DNA of 64,000 nucleotides from an uncultured Clostridia bacterium (GCA_947585745.1 CANPXF010000004.1:56564-120563), one strand, 5' to 3'. Counted from the stretch's first letter, positions 26,318 to 35,419 are shown. The notes: a model not told the origin generated them from the letters alone. Numbers and translations: made by a program.

Positions 26318-27292
26318 TTACTGATTTACGGTTTCGTAATGCTCTGCGCGGTACTTTTTGAGCTCTTGTTCAAACTGAGCAAGGTCCGTTTCATATCTCT
26401 CAAGATACACTTTATGCTTAGGAAGAACATTCTGCGCCGCCTTTACATCCTCCTCATTTTTAGAGGTTGCAACCAAATTTTCAAGCTTTTCAATACGCTT
26501 TTTACGCTTTTCAATTTGCATTCGGCGTTTATCAACAAGATAAACAAGCTGAGTTTCGTGAGTAGGACCGTCAAAAATAATTTGTCCCTTTCTCATATAA
26601 ATTGAGCGTTCGCAGATTTCCTCAACGGAAGACGCATTATGGCTGACATAAAGTACGGTTACGCCCGTTTCAATAATTTCACGGATTTTATTTTTACATT
26701 TAGCCTTGAACGCCGCGTCGCCTACAGCAAGCGCCTCGTCAACAACGAGTATGTCAGGAGAGATGTTGACGTTGATAGCAAAACCCAAACGCATTCTCAT
26801 ACCGCTTGAATAGGTTCTGACGGGCTGGTCAATGTAATCTCCAAGCTCCGCAAAATCGACAACATTTTCTTCGATAACCTTGATTTCCTCATCTTTCAGA
26901 CCGAGGATATATCCTTTTAGGTAGATGTTTTCTCTGCCCGTCATTTCGGTTGAAAATCCCGAGGTAAGCTCCAGGAGAGCGGCAACCATTCCGTGAACGG
27001 TAACATTACCCTCGTCGGGAAAGGTCACGCCCGTAACAGTTTTTAGCAGAGTAGATTTTCCGCAACCGTTATCACCCATAATACCTACTGACTCTCCCTT
27101 GCGGACTTCAAAGCTTATATGGTCAAGAGCTTTATGAAGAATAGGATTTCTCGGCTTTACAAAGAGCGCGCGAAAGCGCTCCTGGTCGCTTTTATATAGA
27201 GTGTAGGTTTTACATACATTCTCAAATTTTATAACCGGCTCGGAGTTCTTATCAATTTGAGCGCGGTTCATATTATCAAAAAATTCACTCAT
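26318..27292 (-). CDS. ABC transporter ATP-binding protein for surface glycopolymer export (TagH/Wzt-like)
   Basis: This 324-residue ATPase has Walker A GDNGCGKST near residue 73, signature TYSSGMRMRLGFA and Walker B DILVVDEALAVGD, and the distinctive spacing of polysaccharide and teichoic acid exporters. After about residue 245 it ends in a charged coiled coil (RMQIEKRKKRIEKLENLV) instead of a Wzt carbohydrate-binding domain. The permease lies immediately upstream, 11 bases away. The pair should export an undecaprenyl-linked wall or capsule polymer. Confidence 0.92.
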   Translation of the reverse strand: MSEFFDNMNRAQIDKNSEPVIKFENVCKTYTLYKSDQERFRALFVKPRNPILHKALDHISFEVRKGESVGIMGDNGCGKSTLLKTVTGVTFPDEGNVTVHGMVAALLELTSGFSTEMTGRENIYLKGYILGLKDEEIKVIEENVVDFAELGDYIDQPVRTYSSGMRMRLGFAINVNISPDILVVDEALAVGDAAFKAKCKNKIREIIETGVTVLYVSHNASSVEEICERSIYMRKGQIIFDGPTHETQLVYLVDKRRMQIEKRKKRIEKLENLVATSKNEEDVKAAQNVLPKHKVYLERYETDLAQFEQELKKYRAEHYETVNQ

Positions 27293-27303
27293 TTTTAATC
27301 TCC

Positions 27304-28119
27304 TTACAGTACATCCGGAATCTTCTTTCTAAGTCGGTTGTAGTTGAAAACACCGAGGAAGAACAAGGCTATAAATTCTACAAGGAATATTACGAATTCC
27401 GTTTTAAATTCAAAGAAGGTTCTGTTGTAGAGGAAAGAGTTTCTGTAGCCGTTTACGAAAAAGTTAATCGGATTAAAAAGCATAATGGTATCAAGCGGTT
27501 TCGGCAGGTCGTAGCTGTTGTAAATTACACCCGTAAGCCAGAATATTCCCGACATAATCGAAACGATAGCGTTTTCGAGGTCACGGCTGAATGCGCACAT
27601 AGGAGCCGTACTCCAGGAGAGAAATACGAAAAACAGGAACATTAGAGGCATATAAAAGAAAATTTGGAGATTGTACCAGCTTGTCCCCCACATAAAAGCA
27701 ACGATAATAAACATTATAAGAGAAAGTACGAGGTGAACATATAAACGGGCAATAGCGGTAAATGTCATAATAGTTGAAACAGGAAAGTTGATTTTTGTAA
27801 CGAACTGCCTGTTAAGACGTATTTCTCTTGCGCCTTTAGTTATACTTTCCGAAATGAAAAACCACGGGATAAATCCGACAAGCATAAATAAAAATCGGTC
27901 AAAGGAAAGAGTTTGACCGTGTATGAAAACATCCACGTGGCCAAGCTTTTTAATGCCTATTGTGAATGCAAACCAATACACGAAAAGTGTAAACGCGGGT
28001 TTAACTACCGCCCATAACGGACCTATCGCGGCTCCCTTATATGTTTTAATAAGCTCCATTTTTGCAAGGACAAAAATCTGCTTACCAAAGTTTTTGTGTT
28101 CATCGATAATATTTTTCAA
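27304..28119 (-). CDS. ABC-2 permease for surface glycopolymer export (TagG/Wzm-like)
   Basis: This membrane protein of about 271 residues has six helices. The amphipathic start KMELIKTYKGAAIGPLWAVV, followed by a large hydrophobic core with WFAFTIG and FIPWFFIS, is typical of TagG/Wzm permeases. The start is unclear: the frame is open to TTG at 28152, but the only good ribosome site (GAGGGGGCGAGG) is downstream of that codon, so I prefer TTG at 28119. It is first in the export-LicD operon. Confidence 0.88.
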   Translation of the reverse strand: MKNIIDEHKNFGKQIFVLAKMELIKTYKGAAIGPLWAVVKPAFTLFVYWFAFTIGIKKLGHVDVFIHGQTLSFDRFLFMLVGFIPWFFISESITKGAREIRLNRQFVTKINFPVSTIMTFTAIARLYVHLVLSLIMFIIVAFMWGTSWYNLQIFFYMPLMFLFFVFLSWSTAPMCAFSRDLENAIVSIMSGIFWLTGVIYNSYDLPKPLDTIMLFNPINFFVNGYRNSFLYNRTFFEFKTEFVIFLVEFIALFFLGVFNYNRLRKKIPDVL

Positions 28120-28198
28120 GAAAACTATTATCCTCGCCCCCTCTAATAACAAATTCTAAGGAAAAATGTAATTTTTTATACATTATTTTAACACTACT

Positions 28199-28226
28199 AT
28201 TATATACCATTTGTATTATTTGTCAA
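28199..28226 (-). promoter_or_regulatory. Promoter of the surface glycopolymer operon
   Basis: On the minus strand TTGACA (28221-28226) and TATAAT (28199-28204) are separated by 16 bases, just downstream of the amylase terminator. Confidence 0.75.
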
Positions 28227-28230
28227 TTCA

Positions 28231-28270
28231 AAAAAATAATGACGGATTATTGTATCCGTCATTATTTTTT
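28231..28270. terminator. Terminator of the first amylase gene
   Basis: AAAAAATAATGACGGAT pairs with ATCCGTCATTATTTTTT around a six-base loop, giving a perfect stem with a T-run on the minus strand. Confidence 0.9.
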
Positions 28271-28275
28271 GTTAT

Positions 28276-30810
28276 TTATGACCAACTTTGATTTGAATAG
28301 TTGTATGTCATTCCGCTCGACGGAGGAGTGAGGTCGCCTGTCTGTGTACCTCCGTTGTCGTTAAAGATACATTTATCGTAGCCCTCGGGGATTGTAAATG
28401 TCCAGCGTCCGTCTGAAGTCTGTTCCATTGGAACTCCGGGCCACGGAAGCGGTCCCGATGAACCCGTCCAATAGTAGATATAAGGGGTAGCCCAGTTTTC
28501 CGTGTTTTCAAAGTAAACTACAGTTCCGCTTTCAACCTCGGAGGGCGTTGTAACAAACTCCGTCGTTTCCTGAGTCGGCTGTTCTGACGGTGTTGTCTGG
28601 GTTGAGGTTTGCGTTGTCGGCTGTTGCTTATAATAGGGCTTTCCTACACTTGATGTATTTGCCATTTTAGCGATATGCTTCTGAATACAGGTCGCGTCCT
28701 TGATTTTTATTATACCGTCGCCGTCAACGTCAGCTAAAATATTGCCCAAATCGGACAAATTGCTTATAAGCGCTACTTTCTTCTGAATAACGGTAACGTC
28801 TGCAACATTTATTACTCCGTCGCAGTTAGCATCGCCGTATAATCCGTCGGGGTTAACAGGCGGAGTAGCTATATCCGTTGAGCTGGTGCCTTGTGACGGG
28901 GTTGTATTTTGAGTTGCGGTGCTTACCGCAGTTGATGTAGGTGTCTGTGTATCAATCTGTTTATCTGTTGTTTCAAGCAGAATTGTTCCGTTTGCTCCGC
29001 TGTTGAATGTGATTTTTCCGCCCGATACAACAGCCGTTGTTCCGTCATAAGCGTTTCTAAGCTCCGTTCCGTCGGGGAAAGTATTGTTAAGCGTAATTGT
29101 AACGTTTGTGCTTTTGCTAGCGCCGATACAAGCGACAACCTTATCGGAAACTCCGTTTTTGCTGTATGAACGCGCGAACGCGGCGCCTGATGTTGCGCTC
29201 AGATTAGTGTGACTGCCTGCGCCTACACTTACGTGGTTTGAACGGAATTTACCGACCTTTTGCCAATGAGCAAGCAGGTTTTTATCCATATTATTCCAGT
29301 TCATATTGCTTCTAAGGTTGTGGTCCTTTCCTGAAGCGAGCCCGCCCTCGAGAGGACGGTTGCTCTCATCGCCGTAATAAATCTGAATTGCGCCCGGGAG
29401 GAGCTGGAACGCTGAACCCTGATAAATCATATCCTTACGGCAGAGGCTCGTGTCGTGAGAGGACAGATATGATAATACATTATATTTGTCATTTGTATTA
29501 AGCTGTTTTGCGTAGTCGGAATAAGTGTTATTAATTGAACCGGAGCCCGGGACACCCTGTCCGTTTGAATCAAACGCTTTTGATTCGCTGTTAAAGGAGA
29601 AGTTAATCATAGAATCAAATCCTCCCGAAGTATAAAAGCTGTCGTAGCTTAAATAGTGCGGGAAACATTCTCCTGTCATCCAGAAGTCCTCGTCCCAGTC
29701 TGCGCCGGGTTTGGACGGGTTGTTAGCTCTCCAGGTTTGGAGCGATTTAACGCCCTGTTCCTTCAATGCCTTCCAGCTTTCAAACTCAACGTGTTTAGCG
29801 GTATCGCAACGGAAACCGTCGACGCCGTATTTCTCAACCCATTGAGTAAGCCAGAATACAAGATAATTTCTTACGGTTTTTGACTTATTGTTGTTTTTGA
29901 AATAGTTATTAAGCTCAGCGTACTTTTGGGAAAGCGTGTTTTCCTTTGTCCATTTTGTTTTTAGGATTGCTGGAATATCGACTGTCTGTGTGCTTTCCGT
30001 TTTTACATCGGGCAGGAATGAGAGAGAACCCTGCAAATCTCCCGAGCCTTCTTTATATCCCGCAAGACCTGCTCTGAGCCAGTCGCTGCCCCACCATTTT
30101 GCCCAAGCGTTGCTGTCTGAATTGTAGTCAATGTAATTATGATAACTTGAGTCATTTAATGTTGCGTTGTAATAGCCGTCCTGCCAGCCGTTTTTAAGGG
30201 TACCGAAACCGTATGTATTCATATCCTCAATAGTGTTATAGCCGACGTGGTTCATAACAATATCCATTACAATTCTGATGCCGTGCGAGTGCGCGGTGTC
30301 GACCATTTTTTGAAATTCCTTTTCATCACCGAAGTTTGCATCGGGCTGTGAAAAGTCAAGCGCGTAATATCCGTGGTAAGAATAGTGGGGGAAGGAGCCC
30401 GATTTACCTGTACCCGCAATGCAGTAACCGTGTATCTGCTCGTACGGCGCCGAAATCCAAAGGGCGTTTACACCTAAATCATCAAAGTAGCCTTCTTCGA
30501 TTTTCTTTGTGATTCCCTCAAAATCTCCGCCGTGGAAGGCGGCAGAATCCGAGTTGCCTTTAACTTCCTGACCGCTTTGGTTAAGGCTTCTCTTGTAGGA
30601 GTGGTCGTTGGATGTTTTGCCGTTTAGGAAACGGTCTGTAAGTAAAAAGTATACTGAAGCGTTATCCCACGAAAAGTCGGACGGACTGCTTAGCGTACCG
30701 GCGGAAGATTCCGTTTTATCGGTGTTTACAGCCTGCGCTACAGGTGTGAAAGAAAACGCTGTTACCGCAAGCGCAAAAGAAAGCGCTGCGGCGAGAAATT
30801 TTTTCTTCAT
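28276..30810 (-). CDS. Secreted GH13 alpha-amylase with type I dockerin and C-terminal starch-binding module
   Basis: The 844-residue enzyme has a signal peptide (cleavage after AQA, about residue 27) and a GH13 barrel of about residues 40-520 with the nucleophile in DGFRCDTAKH, the acid/base in MTGECFP and the third acid in SSHDTSL. A beta domain follows, then a type I dockerin at about 656-716 with two calcium repeats (DANCDGVINVADV, DVDGDGIIKIKDA), and a CBM26-like module at about 763-844 (WPGVPM, FNDNGGTQTGD). Thr/Ser-rich linkers separate the modules. The dockerin implies docking to a cohesin scaffold, as in the R. bromii amylosome. AAAGGA supports the ATG at 30810. Confidence 0.95.
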   Translation of the reverse strand: MKKKFLAAALSFALAVTAFSFTPVAQAVNTDKTESSAGTLSSPSDFSWDNASVYFLLTDRFLNGKTSNDHSYKRSLNQSGQEVKGNSDSAAFHGGDFEGITKKIEEGYFDDLGVNALWISAPYEQIHGYCIAGTGKSGSFPHYSYHGYYALDFSQPDANFGDEKEFQKMVDTAHSHGIRIVMDIVMNHVGYNTIEDMNTYGFGTLKNGWQDGYYNATLNDSSYHNYIDYNSDSNAWAKWWGSDWLRAGLAGYKEGSGDLQGSLSFLPDVKTESTQTVDIPAILKTKWTKENTLSQKYAELNNYFKNNNKSKTVRNYLVFWLTQWVEKYGVDGFRCDTAKHVEFESWKALKEQGVKSLQTWRANNPSKPGADWDEDFWMTGECFPHYLSYDSFYTSGGFDSMINFSFNSESKAFDSNGQGVPGSGSINNTYSDYAKQLNTNDKYNVLSYLSSHDTSLCRKDMIYQGSAFQLLPGAIQIYYGDESNRPLEGGLASGKDHNLRSNMNWNNMDKNLLAHWQKVGKFRSNHVSVGAGSHTNLSATSGAAFARSYSKNGVSDKVVACIGASKSTNVTITLNNTFPDGTELRNAYDGTTAVVSGGKITFNSGANGTILLETTDKQIDTQTPTSTAVSTATQNTTPSQGTSSTDIATPPVNPDGLYGDANCDGVINVADVTVIQKKVALISNLSDLGNILADVDGDGIIKIKDATCIQKHIAKMANTSSVGKPYYKQQPTTQTSTQTTPSEQPTQETTEFVTTPSEVESGTVVYFENTENWATPYIYYWTGSSGPLPWPGVPMEQTSDGRWTFTIPEGYDKCIFNDNGGTQTGDLTPPSSGMTYNYSNQSWS

Positions 30811-30878
30811 AAACTTCATCCTTTCAAAACTTCAATTATTCCCATTATATCAAATATATATATAAAAATAAATACACA

Positions 30879-30890
30879 TTTTATACAAAA
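30879..30890. promoter_or_regulatory. Palindrome-like site upstream of the first amylase
   Basis: TTTTATACAAAA lies about 70 bases before the amylase start and differs by one base from the perfect palindrome TTTTGTACAAAA found upstream of the third amylase. Its role as an operator is speculative. Confidence 0.25.
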
Positions 30891-30939
30891 TAATGTAAAA
30901 AATATGTATAATTTTATTCTGACGTTTAAGATATAAAAG

Positions 30940-30968
30940 TTGATTTTAAGAATATAAAATGATAAAAT
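30940..30968 (+). promoter_or_regulatory. rmuC promoter
   Basis: TTGATT at 30940-30945, a 17-base spacer and TAAAAT at 30963-30968, 26 bases before the rmuC ATG. Confidence 0.65.
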
Positions 30969-30993
30969 TAAAACATAAATCGGAGGTGGAAGT

Positions 30994-32259
30994 ATGACAG
31001 ATATTCTTTTAGTCGTTATTATTGTATTTTCCGTATTGACCGCGGTTTTATCAATTGTGGCGGTCGTTTTAGGTATGAGAAATAAAAACGGAAACGATTC
31101 CTCAAAAATCATATCGAGTCTTTCCGAAGAGCAGCAGCGCCAATCGAGTATGCTCCGCCAGGAGCTTACAGTATCCACTCAACAGTCTGTGAAAAGTATG
31201 GGGGATATGATTTCGGAAAATCAAAAACAGTTTTCCCATACGCAACAGGAAAAGTTTGATAATTTGGAGAGCAGACTGAAAACATTTTCCCTTGAAAATG
31301 AGCAAAAGCTTGATTTAATAAGAAAATCCGTTGAAACAAAGCTTACCTATATTCAGGAGGACAATAACAAAAAGCTCGAGGAAATGCGTAAAACAGTTGA
31401 CGAAAAGCTTCAGAATACCCTTGAAGAGAAGATGAACAAGAGCTTTGAGCTTGTAAATAAGCGCTTGGAGCAGGTTTATAAGGGACTTGGAGAAATGCAG
31501 AGCCTGGCTGTCGGAGTTGGAGATTTAAAAAAGGTTCTCACTAATGTTAAGACGAGGGGAATAGTCGGAGAAATTCAGCTCGGGGCGATTCTTTCTGAAA
31601 TCCTCTCACCGGAACAATACGATGAAAACGTAGCGACAAAAAAAGGTTCAAAAAATGTTGTTGAATTTGCGGTAAAGCTGCCTGCTGACGACGACGGCTT
31701 TATTTATCTTCCGATTGATTCAAAATTCCCGGGGGATACCTACTCTCATCTCCGCGACGCGATTGAGGAGGGCGATAAGGAGAAAATCGAACTTTCTGCA
31801 AAGGCGCTTATCACCACAATTAAAAATGAGGCGAAGGATATTCGCGATAAATACATAGACCCGCCCAATACAACCGAGTTTGCAATTATGTTTTTGCCGT
31901 TTGAGGGACTATACAGCGAGGTCGTAAACAGAGGACTTGTCGAGATTTTACAGCGCCAATACAAGGTTAATGTGGCGGGACCGAGTACAATGGCGGCGCT
32001 TTTAAATTCACTTCAAATGGGCTTTAAAACATTAGCCGTTCAGCAAAGAAGCGCGGAGGTTTGGAATATTTTAGGACAGGTTAAGACAGAATTTGACACA
32101 TTTAACGACGTTTTAGTTGCCACCCAGCAGAGGATTAATCAGGCAAATTCTGAGCTTGACAAGCTTGTCGGAGTAAGAACGCGCCAGATTAGGCGTAGAC
32201 TGAAAGACGTTCAGAGCATAGAGCTTTCCGCTAACTCATTGGAGGAACTAAGCGAATAA
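30994..32259 (+). CDS. rmuC: DNA recombination protein RmuC
   Basis: The 421-residue protein has an N-terminal membrane anchor (residues 4-28), a long coiled coil to about residue 170, and the RmuC nuclease-like domain with GIVGEIQLGAILSEIL, LPIDSKFPGDTY and FLPFEGLYSEV. RmuC limits sequence inversions at short inverted repeats in E. coli. GGAGG lies before the ATG. It is followed by sigG on the same strand with a hairpin in the gap. Confidence 0.94.
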   Translation: MTDILLVVIIVFSVLTAVLSIVAVVLGMRNKNGNDSSKIISSLSEEQQRQSSMLRQELTVSTQQSVKSMGDMISENQKQFSHTQQEKFDNLESRLKTFSLENEQKLDLIRKSVETKLTYIQEDNNKKLEEMRKTVDEKLQNTLEEKMNKSFELVNKRLEQVYKGLGEMQSLAVGVGDLKKVLTNVKTRGIVGEIQLGAILSEILSPEQYDENVATKKGSKNVVEFAVKLPADDDGFIYLPIDSKFPGDTYSHLRDAIEEGDKEKIELSAKALITTIKNEAKDIRDKYIDPPNTTEFAIMFLPFEGLYSEVVNRGLVEILQRQYKVNVAGPSTMAALLNSLQMGFKTLAVQQRSAEVWNILGQVKTEFDTFNDVLVATQQRINQANSELDKLVGVRTRQIRRRLKDVQSIELSANSLEELSE

Positions 32260-32294
32260 AACAATTAAATATTTGAATAAGCAAAACTGAATTA

Positions 32295-32348
32295 TAACAG
32301 CTCCTTTGGCAATACTTTATTTAGATAAGTATTTTTAGGGAGCTGTTA
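32295..32348 (+). promoter_or_regulatory. Leader hairpin covering the sigG ribosome binding site
   Basis: TAACAGCTCC (32295-32304) pairs perfectly with GGAGCTGTTA (32339-32348), and inside it AATACTT (32311-32317) pairs with AAGTATT (32327-32333). The 3' arm contains most of the Shine-Dalgarno AGGGAG, eight bases before the TTG start, so the folded form should block translation. The stem followed by TTTTG may also act as a weak terminator for rmuC. Confidence 0.75.
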
Positions 32349-32350
32349 TT

Positions 32351-33133
32351 TTGCAGTATAATAAGGTTGAAATTTGCGGGGTAAATACTTCGCAGTTAAA
32401 GGTAATTTCAGAAAAGGAGAAACGTGAATTATTAAATATTATCAGAAACGGTTCCGAGCGTGAGCGTAAAATCGCGAGGGATAAAATGATTAAAGGGAAT
32501 TTAAGGCTTGTGCTCTCTGTTATCCAACGGTTTTCGGGCCGGGGAGAAAATCCCGACGATTTGTTTCAGGTCGGCGTTATCGGTCTTATAAAGGCGATTG
32601 ACCATTTCGACCCCGATATGGACGTAAGATTTTCAACATACGGAGTACCTATGATTATAGGTGAGGTCAGACGTTATCTCCGTGATAATAACTCTGTAAG
32701 AGTATCGCGCTCTATGCGCGATATAGCCTACCACGCGATGCAGGTTAAAGAAAAATTAACGAATGAAAAAAAACGTGAACCCACTATTGAGGAAATAGCG
32801 AAAGAACTTGAACTTCCCAAGGGAACGGTTGTGTTGGCGTTGGAGGCGATAGTTGAGCCTGTGTCTTTATATGAGCCGTTGTTTTCCGACGGAAACGATA
32901 CGGTATATGTTATGGACCAGATAGGCGACATAAGCGATGATAAGGATTGGCTTGATGAAATTTCAATGAAGGACGCGATTAAAAATTTGAATGAAAGGGA
33001 AAAAAAGATAATAGGTCTCAGGTTTTTTAAGGGAAAAACACAAATGGAGGTCGCAAGCGAGATAGGAATTTCACAAGCGCAGGTGAGCCGAATTGAAAAA
33101 TCGGCTCTTAATCAGATAAAGGGCAAAATTTGA
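32351..33133 (+). CDS. sigG: RNA polymerase sporulation sigma factor SigG
   Basis: The 260-residue sigma-70 family protein begins QYNKVEICGVNTSQLKV, the N-terminal signature of SigG, and continues with region 2 (NLRLVLSVIQRFSGRGENPD, DLFQVGVIGLIKAID) and region 4 (GKTQMEVASEIGISQAQVSR). SigG directs late forespore transcription. The start codon is TTG and its ribosome site is sequestered in a hairpin. Its usual neighbours spoIIGA and sigE are absent; rmuC lies upstream instead. SigF is the closest alternative but lacks this N-terminus. Confidence 0.93.
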   Translation: MQYNKVEICGVNTSQLKVISEKEKRELLNIIRNGSERERKIARDKMIKGNLRLVLSVIQRFSGRGENPDDLFQVGVIGLIKAIDHFDPDMDVRFSTYGVPMIIGEVRRYLRDNNSVRVSRSMRDIAYHAMQVKEKLTNEKKREPTIEEIAKELELPKGTVVLALEAIVEPVSLYEPLFSDGNDTVYVMDQIGDISDDKDWLDEISMKDAIKNLNEREKKIIGLRFFKGKTQMEVASEIGISQAQVSRIEKSALNQIKGKI

Positions 33134-33135
33134 TG

Positions 33136-33164
33136 TTTACAAATCCACTTTATTATGTTAAAAT
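33136..33164 (+). promoter_or_regulatory. Promoter of the YerC-like regulator operon
   Basis: TTTACA at 33136-33141, a 17-base spacer and TAAAAT at 33159-33164 just after the sigG stop. Confidence 0.6.
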
Positions 33165-33209
33165 AATTTAGTAATTTAATGCGCGACAGTAAATTAAGGA
33201 GTGGATTTT

Positions 33210-33509
33210 ATGAATTCAAAACTGAAAAACGAACAGACTGACTTTCTTTTTGAGGCAATTCTAACGTTAAAAACTAAGGAAGACTGCTATAGATTTTTTG
33301 AGGATTTATGCACACAGCCCGAACTTAACGCGATGTCACAGAGAATAGTTGTTGCAAAGCTTCTCCACGAAAAGACAGTTTATAACGAAATTGTAAAGCA
33401 GACCGGCGCGTCGACAGCGACAATCAGCAGAGTTAAGCGTTCCTTAAACGAGGATACGGACGGTTATATGCTCGCGTTTAAGAATATGGGAATTAAGGTA
33501 GATAAATAA
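33210..33509 (+). CDS. YerC/YecD-type TrpR-related DNA-binding protein
   Basis: This 99-residue all-helical protein matches the TrpR-like YerC/YecD family: LCTQPELNAMSQRIVVAKLL precedes a helix-turn-helix, NEIVKQTGASTATISRVKRS at about residues 58-77. Family members are small transcriptional repressors of unknown ligand. AAGGAG lies eight bases before the ATG at 33210. Its stop overlaps the next ATG (TAATG), so translation of the methyltransferase is coupled to it. Confidence 0.9.
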   Translation: MNSKLKNEQTDFLFEAILTLKTKEDCYRFFEDLCTQPELNAMSQRIVVAKLLHEKTVYNEIVKQTGASTATISRVKRSLNEDTDGYMLAFKNMGIKVDK

Positions 33510-34249
33510 TGGATTCTTACGGCGTGTTTGCCGATTATTATGACGCTCTCACCTTAAATGTAGATTATAAAAAGCGTGCGGAATATATTTTAAACGTATT
33601 TAAAAAGCTCGGACACGATATGGGACTTACTCTCGATTTAGCGTGCGGTACGGGAAAGCTTACTCTTGAGCTTAAAAAAAGAGGTGTGGACATTTACGGC
33701 GTTGACGAGTCCGAGAATATGCTTACACGTGCTTTTGAAAATTGCGAAAAAGAGGGGCTTTCTGTTTTATTTCTGCACCAAAAAATGCAGGAGCTTGATT
33801 TATACGGAGGTATAGATACCTGTATATGTACCCTTGACAGCATTAATCATATGGTTAATCCCGACGATGTTCAAAAGACATTTGACAGGGTTTCTTTGTT
33901 TATGAATCCCGACGGATACTTTTTGTTTGATGTTAACAGCGTTTATAAGCATAGAAAAATTTTAGCCGATAATACTTTTGTATATGATATGGACGAGGTG
34001 TACTGCGTTTGGGAAAATTCTTTAAAAGAAAATAATGTTATTGAAATAGATATAAACCTCTTTATTCCGAACGGAGAGATGTATTTAAGAAGCGAGGAGC
34101 ATTTTTGTGAGAGAGCTTACAGCGATGAAGATATTTCAAAAATGCTTAAAAAATCGGGACTTGAGGTTGTCAGTCGTTTTGGGGATATGAGCTTTGAGCC
34201 TCCGAGAGACGATGAACAACGCGTAATTTATGTTGCGAGAAAAATTTAG
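33509..34249 (+). CDS. Class I SAM-dependent methyltransferase
   Basis: The 246-residue enzyme has motif I LTLDLACGTGKLTLEL near residue 45, the acidic end of strand 2 in IYGVDESENML, and the motif IV region TCICTLDSINHM. It has the layout of a Rossmann-fold class I methyltransferase with an inserted beta region after residue 150. The substrate is unknown. It is translationally coupled to the YerC-like gene and is followed by hslO, which begins 11 bases after its stop. Confidence 0.9.
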   Translation: MDSYGVFADYYDALTLNVDYKKRAEYILNVFKKLGHDMGLTLDLACGTGKLTLELKKRGVDIYGVDESENMLTRAFENCEKEGLSVLFLHQKMQELDLYGGIDTCICTLDSINHMVNPDDVQKTFDRVSLFMNPDGYFLFDVNSVYKHRKILADNTFVYDMDEVYCVWENSLKENNVIEIDINLFIPNGEMYLRSEEHFCERAYSDEDISKMLKKSGLEVVSRFGDMSFEPPRDDEQRVIYVARKI

Positions 34250-34260
34250 GATTGAAGATT

Positions 34261-35142
34261 ATGGATAAAATTATAAGATGTATAACAAGCGACGGAGCGG
34301 TTATGGCGGCGGCTGTAGACGCCTCGGATATTGTTTTTACAGCTCAAAGGTTACATAAAACTACTCCTGTAGCCACCGCGGCGCTCGGAAGGCTTTTGTG
34401 CGCGGGTTCACTTATGGGTATAGGTCTAAAGCAGGACAGGGCTAAGCTGACGCTCCAGGTTAACGGTAACGGACCTTTAGGCACAGTTGTGGTCGTAGCG
34501 GATTCCCGCGGAAATGTAAAAGGATATGTCGGAAACCCCGATTGCCCTACCGAATATTACCAAAACGGGAAGATTAACGTTTCCGCAGGAGTGGGAAAAT
34601 ACGGAACCTTGGGAGTTATACGCGACTACGGAAGCAGGGACCCATATATAGGACGTGTTCCGCTTGTAAGCGGTGAGATTGCTGAAGATATTACAAGCTA
34701 TTTTGCAACCTCGGAGCAAATTCCTACGGTGTGCGCGCTCGGTGTTCTGATAGATAAAGAGGACGGAAAGGTCTTGCTTGCGGGAGGACTTTTGATTCAA
34801 CTGCTTCCGGGAGCTGACGACAGCACTATAGATAAGCTTGAAAAAAATATTTCACAGCTTGACCCCGTAACGACAATGTTTGCAAAGGGAATGAGTATAT
34901 TAGATATATGCAAAACGGCGCTTGCGGGATTTGAGGTTGAGGTTTTAGACGAAAAGCCTGTAAATTACGTATGCGGTTGTTCAAGAGAGAAAATTGAGAG
35001 TTATTTTTCAGGACTTCCAAACGATGAGCTTAGAGAGTGCCTGTCAAAAGACGGCAAAGCAGAGGTCAACTGCCAATTCTGTAACAAAACCTATATTTTT
35101 TCAAAGCAGGATATAGATGAAATTATCAAAAACAAAAAATAA
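34261..35142 (+). CDS. hslO: Redox-regulated chaperone Hsp33
   Basis: This 293-residue cytosolic chaperone has the Hsp33 core (TAALGRLLCAGSLMG, GNGPLGTVVVVADSRG, GYVGNP) and the C-terminal zinc switch CGCSREK with CQFC near residues 241 and 273, giving the four cysteines that release zinc on oxidation. The ATG at 34261 is preferred to an in-frame TTG three codons earlier. It ends the operon that starts with the YerC-like gene. Confidence 0.96.
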   Translation: MDKIIRCITSDGAVMAAAVDASDIVFTAQRLHKTTPVATAALGRLLCAGSLMGIGLKQDRAKLTLQVNGNGPLGTVVVVADSRGNVKGYVGNPDCPTEYYQNGKINVSAGVGKYGTLGVIRDYGSRDPYIGRVPLVSGEIAEDITSYFATSEQIPTVCALGVLIDKEDGKVLLAGGLLIQLLPGADDSTIDKLEKNISQLDPVTTMFAKGMSILDICKTALAGFEVEVLDEKPVNYVCGCSREKIESYFSGLPNDELRECLSKDGKAEVNCQFCNKTYIFSKQDIDEIIKNKK

Positions 35143-35156
35143 TTTCCAAAAAAGTA

Positions 35157-35185
35157 TTGACATTAAGAGGTTTTTGTTGTATGAT
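35157..35185 (+). promoter_or_regulatory. Promoter of the tRNA array
   Basis: TTGACA at 35157-35162, a 17-base spacer and TATGAT at 35180-35185, about 30 bases before tRNA-Val. Confidence 0.8.
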
Positions 35186-35214
35186 AATCAAGTCGCTGAT
35201 AAAAGCGACGTTGT

Positions 35215-35290
35215 GGGAGCTTAGCTCAGCTGGGAGAGCATCTGCCTTACAAGCAGAGGGTCACAGGTTCGAGCCCTGTAGTTCCCACCA
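35215..35290 (+). tRNA. tRNA-Val (TAC)
   Basis: Seventy-six bases with CCA encoded. The acceptor GGGAGCT pairs with AGTTCCC, the anticodon loop is CTTACAA and the T-loop GTTCGAGCC is standard. Confidence 0.96.
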
Positions 35291-35336
35291 TATTTTAAAT
35301 ATAATGTCATATGCACGCATATCGACTTTATTATAT

Positions 35337-35413
35337 GGCCCGGTAGTTCAGTTGGTTAGAACGCCAGCCTGTCACGCTGGAGGTCGTCGGTTCGAACCCG
35401 ATCCGGGTCGCCA
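35337..35413 (+). tRNA. tRNA-Asp (GTC)
   Basis: Seventy-seven bases with CCA encoded. The acceptor GGCCCGG pairs with CCGGGTC, and the anticodon loop CTGTCAC sits on a CCAGC/GCTGG stem. Confidence 0.96.
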
Positions 35414-35419
35414 TAATGT

